Shown here one piece after another: positions 56,724-64,000 of a DNA stretch of 64,000 nt. Position 1 is the first letter of the stretch; each line of letters opens with the position of its first letter. The DNA comes from Campylobacter concisus (lineage in GTDB: Bacteria; Campylobacterota; Campylobacteria; Campylobacterales; Campylobacteraceae). The translations under genes were made by a program, and so were the position numbers. The stretch spans positions 372,001 through 436,000 of the forward strand of contig NZ_NDYP01000002.1 of assembly GCF_002165775.1 (NCBI RefSeq), read 5' to 3'. The notes under the pieces are model-generated. The model ran no database searches. It was not told where the DNA came from and worked only from the letters and a program-made list of their open reading frames with translations.

Positions 56724-57695
56724 ATGTTTAAACGTTTTAGAAGATTAAGAATAAATCCAGCTTTAAGAGACATGGTGCGAGAGACTAGCCTTAGCGTAAA
56801 TGACTTCATCTATCCGCTCTTTGTAGTTGATGGCAAGGGCGTTAAAAACGAGATCGCTTCGATGCCAGGCGTTTATCAAATGAGTATCGATGAAATTTTA
56901 AAAGAGTGTGAAGAGATAGTAAATTTAGGCATAAAATCGATCATTTTATTTGGCATACCAAGCCTAAAAGATAGCGTTGGCAGCGACGCACTAAGCAACG
57001 ACGGCATCATTGCAACTGCGCTTCGTGCCATAAAGGATAAATTTCCAAATTTATTTGTCATAACAGATCTTTGCTTTTGTGAATACACAGATCATGGCCA
57101 CTGCGGCATAATCGACCACGTGCATAATACCATCGACAATGACGCAACGCTTGAAATCTCAGCTAAACAAGCCTTGATACACGCTCAAAATGGCGCCGAC
57201 ATGATCGCACCAAGCGGTATGATGGATGGTATCATCGCAACACTAAGAGAGGCGCTTGATAGTAATGGCTATGAAAATTTACCAGTGATGGCGTACTCGA
57301 CTAAATTTGCTTCAGCCTACTATGGACCATTTCGCGATGTGGCACAAAGCGCTCCAAGCTTTGGTGATAGAAAGAGCTACCAAATGGACAGCGCAAACCG
57401 CCTTGAAGCTATAAATGAGAGCTTGCAGGACGAGGCACAAGGCGCTGATATCTTGATGGTAAAGCCAGCACTCGCCTATCTTGACATCGTTAGAGAGCTA
57501 AGAAATTTAACACTTCTACCACTTTGCGTCTATAACGTAAGCGGCGAGTACGCACTGCTAAAAGCTGGCGCAAAAGCTGGCATCATCGACTATGAGCGCG
57601 TTATGATGGAGACCTTGATCGGCTTTAAAAGAGCAGGGGCAAATTTGATCATCACCTATCACGCAAAAGAAGCGGCTAAAATTTTAAGGGGCTAA
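56724..57695 (+). CDS. hemB: delta-aminolevulinic acid dehydratase (porphobilinogen synthase)
   Basis: Condenses two 5-aminolevulinate molecules to porphobilinogen in heme synthesis. The 323-residue protein shows the metal-site stretch [17 protein letters not shown], the first Schiff-base lysine in [15 protein letters not shown], and the second in [20 protein letters not shown] precedes the ATG. argF follows after one base. Confidence 0.95.
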   Translation: MFKRFRRLRINPALRDMVRETSLSVNDFIYPLFVVDGKGVKNEIASMPGVYQMSIDEILKECEEIVNLGIKSIILFGIPSLKDSVGSDALSNDGIIATALRAIKDKFPNLFVITDLCFCEYTDHGHCGIIDHVHNTIDNDATLEISAKQALIHAQNGADMIAPSGMMDGIIATLREALDSNGYENLPVMAYSTKFASAYYGPFRDVAQSAPSFGDRKSYQMDSANRLEAINESLQDEAQGADILMVKPALAYLDIVRELRNLTLLPLCVYNVSGEYALLKAGAKAGIIDYERVMMETLIGFKRAGANLIITYHAKEAAKILRG

Positions 57696-57696
57696 G

Positions 57697-60450
<2,754 letters not shown>

Positions 60451-60502
60451 AAATTATTTTTTTGTCATAAGATATTTAAAATGCATTTAATATTTCTTGG
60501 TG

Positions 60503-60508
60503 TATAAT
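60503..60508 (+). promoter_or_regulatory. -10 element of the tolC-lapG-lapD promoter
   Basis: TATAAT preceded by TG, 59 bases upstream of the ATG, in an AT-rich spacer after hemN. It gives an untranslated leader of about 50 bases. Confidence 0.55.
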
Positions 60509-60566
60509 TCGTGTCAAAATTTAAGTATAGACTTAATAATAAAAATAAGGTAAAAGGATCTTAGTT

Positions 60567-62237
60567 ATGAAAAAGATGTTAGCAATTAGTGCTTTGGCAG
60601 CAACTGTACTGTCAGCTCAAGATGTTCCTTATAGGATTTTTCTAGCTTCATTTGCACAAGATGATAATCAGGCTAGAATTGATAGTGCTGTTAATAAAGT
60701 TAATAGTAAAATTTCTGATAGTAGGCTGACCACAGGTATCTATGAGGTTGGTGGACGAAAATTTTTATATGTTGACACAACTCCAGTCTCTGAGGATGAA
60801 GCTAATAGTCTATTAGTTAAAGTTCAAAACGAATCAGGCTATAAAGATGCTTTAATGAGAGCAAAAGCACCTGTGGCTGATACTCAAATAACAAAAAAAT
60901 CTAATATAGAACAAGCTATATCAACTGAAGTAAAACCAGTAGCACAAGTTGATGATGGAGTTTTGACTTTAGATCAAGTTATAAAGACTATTTTAAATGA
61001 AAATCCAAGTTTAAAAGCTACAGAATTTAACTATCTACAAGTTGGTAAAGATTTAAAAATAGCAAAAAATGCCTATTATCCAACACTTGATGCTGCTGCT
61101 AGAGTGGGATATGAGAAAAAACGCCTTGATGATGGAGTTTCTACAAGAAGAGGAGATGGAAGAATTTCTGGTACATCTCTAACTTTGGTTGAAAATCTAT
61201 ACAATGGTGGTGCTGATAAAAATAGAATAAATTCTCAAAGTGCAAGGCTTGATTCAGCTGCTTATTCAGTAGCACAAGCTGCAGATAGACTTACATTAAA
61301 TGCTACAAATGCTTACTTGCAAGTTCTTCAAACTAAGAGAATTTTAGACATTGAAGAAGAAAATGTAAAGAGTCATGAGGAAATTTATAGCCAAATTAAA
61401 GATAGAGCAAGGTCAGGTTATGGCGTAGCTTCTGAAGAGAGACAAGCTGGATCACGCTATACTTTAGCTCAATCAAACTATACAGCTGCTAAAAATAACT
61501 ATGAAGATGCACTTTCTACATTTGAGAAATTATATGGAAAAAAAGTTGCAGCTAAAAATTTAGTAATGCCTGAGTTTAGCCTTCCTTTGCCTAGCACAAA
61601 AGAGGCTGTTTATAACAAAGCAATTCTTTGCAACCCATCACTTTTAGTTCAAAAATCAAATATTGCTATGGCAGAGTCAGTTGTAAAAGAGAAAAATGCG
61701 CCATTCTTACCAAAACTAGATCTTGTTGTATCTGGTGCGTATGATCATTCAAATGTTTTATATGACAATTATGAAGAACAAACATTTGACGCACTTTTAA
61801 GACTAAACTATAACCTTTACAATAAAGGTAATGATAAACTAGATAAAGAAAAAAGCCAGCTTGCTGTTCAACAAGAGCAACAAACTTTGGATAATCTTAT
61901 AAGAGAGCTTAAAGAGTCTTTGGAATTTTCATGGCAAAATTATGTTCTTAACCAAGAAAAAATGGGATATCTAAATCAACACGTTGAATATGCTAAAGCT
62001 ACACTTGATGCTTATCAGGATGAATTTAGAATCGGTCGTCGCGATCTTATAAACTTGCTTGATGCTGAAAATGAATATAACTCTGCATTAAAAGAGATTG
62101 CTACAACTGAGACAGCACTATCTTATGCGAAATACAGACTATTAGATAATATGGGAATGATCTCAGATAGCTTTGAACCAGGTTTTGCGAAGAGATACAT
62201 TCAAGGTGCTTGCAGCATTCAAAACGATTTAAGATAA
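60567..62237 (+). CDS. TolC/LapE-like outer-membrane channel with N-terminal SPOR-like domain
   Basis: Encodes 556 residues. After a signal peptide (KKMLAISALAATVLSA) residues about 20-95 form a SPOR-like unit (YRIFLASFAQ opening; FLYVDTTPVSEDEANSLL closing), which in other proteins binds denuded peptidoglycan. A linker leads to a typical outer-membrane efflux protein (about 130-540) with two repeats beginning LTLDQVIKTILNENPSLKA and ISLSL-type barrels, including LVENLYNGGADKNRIN. It lies 14 bases upstream of lapG, the position of the LapE-type channel for a type I-secreted adhesin. Confidence 0.8.
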   Translation: MKKMLAISALAATVLSAQDVPYRIFLASFAQDDNQARIDSAVNKVNSKISDSRLTTGIYEVGGRKFLYVDTTPVSEDEANSLLVKVQNESGYKDALMRAKAPVADTQITKKSNIEQAISTEVKPVAQVDDGVLTLDQVIKTILNENPSLKATEFNYLQVGKDLKIAKNAYYPTLDAAARVGYEKKRLDDGVSTRRGDGRISGTSLTLVENLYNGGADKNRINSQSARLDSAAYSVAQAADRLTLNATNAYLQVLQTKRILDIEEENVKSHEEIYSQIKDRARSGYGVASEERQAGSRYTLAQSNYTAAKNNYEDALSTFEKLYGKKVAAKNLVMPEFSLPLPSTKEAVYNKAILCNPSLLVQKSNIAMAESVVKEKNAPFLPKLDLVVSGAYDHSNVLYDNYEEQTFDALLRLNYNLYNKGNDKLDKEKSQLAVQQEQQTLDNLIRELKESLEFSWQNYVLNQEKMGYLNQHVEYAKATLDAYQDEFRIGRRDLINLLDAENEYNSALKEIATTETALSYAKYRLLDNMGMISDSFEPGFAKRYIQGACSIQNDLR

Positions 62238-62251
62238 AAATGTAAAAAGTA

Positions 62252-62914
62252 ATGACCATGAGGGTCAAGACAAATTTTTGGACGCTTATTGCAAGCGTCC
62301 TTTTTTTATTATTAGCAAGTGCTATTGGAGATTTTATAAAATCAACAACTATAGCAAAGGTAGCTAAAATTTATGGAGAAGATGCAAGAAGAAGGGCTTC
62401 TGCTCTAAATTCTTTAATGACTTCATTGCAAGATGCAACTGAACAAGAGAAATTAATAAAAGTAAATGACTTTTTTAACTCTTTTAGATGGGTTGATGAT
62501 ATGCAGCTTTGGCACAAAAAGGATTATTGGGCTACTAGAATGGAATTTATAGGAAAAGGTGCTGGTGACTGCGAAGACTACGTTATTGCAAAATATTTTA
62601 CACTAAAGCAGCTAGGAATTCCAACTCAAAAATTATACTTCACATATGTTAAAGCCCTAAGATACAATCAAGCTCATATGGTTTTGGCATACTACGATAC
62701 ACCAAAATCTATTCCATTAATTTTAGACAACATAAATGGTAAAATAAAAATCGCAACTCAAAGAACAGACCTTGTTCCAGTTTATAGTTTTAATGGTGAT
62801 TCGCTATACTTGGCAAAACAAGAAGGTCTTGGTCAAGCAATACCAGGTGGAAATAAAAAACAAAATCCTAAGTGGATGGAACTAATAGATAGGATAGGAA
62901 AAGAGGATTTATGA
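62252..62914 (+). CDS. lapG: LapG-type periplasmic cysteine protease
   Basis: Transglutaminase-like cysteine protease that cuts the N terminus of a large surface adhesin, freeing cells from a biofilm. The protein has 220 residues with an N-terminal signal/anchor (FWTLIASVLFLLLASAIG) and the Cys-His-Asp triad: Cys107 in GAGDCEDYVIAKY, His142 in AHMVLAYYD, and Asp159 in LILDNINGK. WATRMEFIGKG precedes the Cys as in LapG. No strong ribosome site is seen. The stop overlaps lapD (ATGA), so protease and inhibitor-receptor are coupled. Confidence 0.88.
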   Translation: MTMRVKTNFWTLIASVLFLLLASAIGDFIKSTTIAKVAKIYGEDARRRASALNSLMTSLQDATEQEKLIKVNDFFNSFRWVDDMQLWHKKDYWATRMEFIGKGAGDCEDYVIAKYFTLKQLGIPTQKLYFTYVKALRYNQAHMVLAYYDTPKSIPLILDNINGKIKIATQRTDLVPVYSFNGDSLYLAKQEGLGQAIPGGNKKQNPKWMELIDRIGKEDL

Positions 62915-64000
62915 CGCTATTTAAACAAATTATGATCGCCGTGATAACTTTTGGTATCATGATTTTTATGGCTGTTGGCTACTTAAATTTTAAGAGCCTA
63001 AATGGATATATTAATGACCAGCTTGGTGAAAATGCAAGACATACAGCAAATTCGCTTGGACTTGCTTTAAAGCCTATTATCGATCCAGATGACATGTCCT
63101 TGGCTCAAACAATGATAAATTCTATGTTTGACAGCGGTAGATACAAGCTTATTAAACTTGAAGATGTTGATGGCAAGGTTCTTATTGAAAATTCTCAACA
63201 AACTGTTGTTAAAGATATTCCCGAGTGGTTTTACAAAATAGCTAAGTTTGAAGCGCCAATAGCAGATAGCGAGATTATGACTGGCTGGGCAAAATTTGGC
63301 ACGCTTTATGTTCAAGGTAGCACCGCACTTGCCTACAATGAGCTTTATACTAACTCAAAAAATATTTTTAATTTTCTTCTTCTAATGATAATTGTCACTC
63401 TCGTGGTGGCATATTTCGCTCTAAAAGCTATTTTTAGACCGCTTATGAAGGTTCAAGATCAGGCTGAGGCCATACTTGATAATAAATTTATTATTCAGAA
63501 AAGAATTCCATTTACAGCTGATCTTAAAAAAATGGTTCTAGCTATGAACTCTATGGTTAGTAAAGTAAAAGACATTTTTGAGAGAGAGGCAGCCACACTT
63601 AGTAAGTATCAAGAACTTTTATATAAAGATACAATGAGCGGTGCTAATAACAGAAGATTTTTTCAAACTAAATTTAGTGAGTATCTAGCAAGTGAAGAAT
63701 ATTCAAGTGGTGTTGCTTTACTTGTTAGTTTTAAAGATCTAATAAATTTAAAAAGTACGCTTGGCTTTGAAAAATGGCAAAGCGTTATAATGAAAATAGC
63801 TCAAATTTTACAAGAAAAATCAATCCATAATGATAAAAATGCGATTGTTGCAAGGCTTAACGATAATGATTTCATTGTACTTTCGTATGGTAGAAATTCA
63901 TCAAATTTCTTGGCTCTATGTGATGAAATTATGAACGAGTTTAAAAAGCTTTATGCAAATTTTGCACTAAATGATAGCGAGTATCCAGTAAATGCTGCGA
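62911..64000 (+). CDS. lapD: LapD-type c-di-GMP receptor (3' end outside window)
   Basis: Inner-membrane receptor that, when bound to c-di-GMP, sequesters LapG and so keeps the adhesin on the surface. The visible 363 residues contain helix 1 (8-24), a periplasmic LapD/MoxY-type domain, helix 2 (about 153-175), HAMP, and a GGDEF-like domain. Trp126 in MTGWAKFGTLY matches the conserved Trp of the LapD loop that grips LapG. The GGDEF signature is degenerate (RLNDNDF where GGDEF is expected), as in LapD, so no cyclase activity is likely. The EAL domain lies beyond the window. Confidence 0.85.
   Translation, partial: MTLFKQIMIAVITFGIMIFMAVGYLNFKSLNGYINDQLGENARHTANSLGLALKPIIDPDDMSLAQTMINSMFDSGRYKLIKLEDVDGKVLIENSQQTVVKDIPEWFYKIAKFEAPIADSEIMTGWAKFGTLYVQGSTALAYNELYTNSKNIFNFLLLMIIVTLVVAYFALKAIFRPLMKVQDQAEAILDNKFIIQKRIPFTADLKKMVLAMNSMVSKVKDIFEREAATLSKYQELLYKDTMSGANNRRFFQTKFSEYLASEEYSSGVALLVSFKDLINLKSTLGFEKWQSVIMKIAQILQEKSIHNDKNAIVARLNDNDFIVLSYGRNSSNFLALCDEIMNEFKKLYANFALNDSEYPVNAA

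Noticed and set aside
63067-63315. Minus-strand 82-codon frame inside lapD
   Set aside because: Antisense to the clearly coding periplasmic domain of lapD, including Trp126.

Overview
The window is a compact, roughly 38% GC chromosomal segment of a Campylobacter. Adenine/thymine-rich intergenic DNA, a complete napAGHBFLD periplasmic nitrate reductase operon, a quinol-dependent nitric oxide reductase, and the rsmG-ribA-hemB-argF-UPF0763-hemN neighbourhood point to a microaerobic/anaerobic epsilonproteobacterium. It most resembles the C. concisus group; this is judged from protein style and gene order, not from a database search. No rRNA, tRNA, CRISPR array, intact insertion sequence or prophage was seen.

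Layout. 1-8.7 kb: 3' part of recG, a small Excalibur-domain protein, an iron-type ABC importer, the NO reductase norZ under an apparent NO-responsive (FNR/DNR-like) box, a DUF1523 protein, a decayed gene, and a long-form hibernation factor. 8.7-15.5 kb (minus strand): fliW, then a giant secreted MshQ/PilY1-like protein and three prepilin-like proteins. This looks like a minor-pilin tip cassette and is the least ordinary block. 15.6-28.2 kb: bamD, lon, ogt, acnB, an ankyrin protein, an SDR, a NhaC-type antiporter, trmA and ilvA. 28.2-31.4 kb: a subtilisin-type autotransporter. 31.7-42 kb: DUF4230, a Dyp peroxidase, an EamA protein, a torC/torA-like N-/S-oxide reductase pair with a second broken EamA copy behind it, and two chemoreceptors with nearly identical signalling ends.

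42.3-48.9 kb: the nap operon, with most genes translationally coupled. 49.2-54 kb: a Sco/PCuAC copper-delivery operon, a Csd6/Pgp2-type LD-carboxypeptidase, alanine racemase and two small secreted unknowns, followed by an intergenic region bracketed by a 21-22 bp inverted repeat. 54-60.5 kb: htpX, small conserved proteins, rsmG, ribA, hemB, argF, UPF0763 and hemN. 60.5-64 kb: a TolC-like protein with an N-terminal SPOR-like domain, lapG and the start of lapD. The last three together form a c-di-GMP-gated surface-adhesin release module whose adhesin and inner-membrane transporter are not in the window.

Functionally the window is rich in anaerobic respiration (nitrate, NO, TMAO/DMSO-type acceptors), copper and heme supply, and cell-surface machinery (pilus-like tip, autotransporter protease, Lap system, chemotaxis). 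Assignments rest on reading motifs by eye; no similarity search was run.
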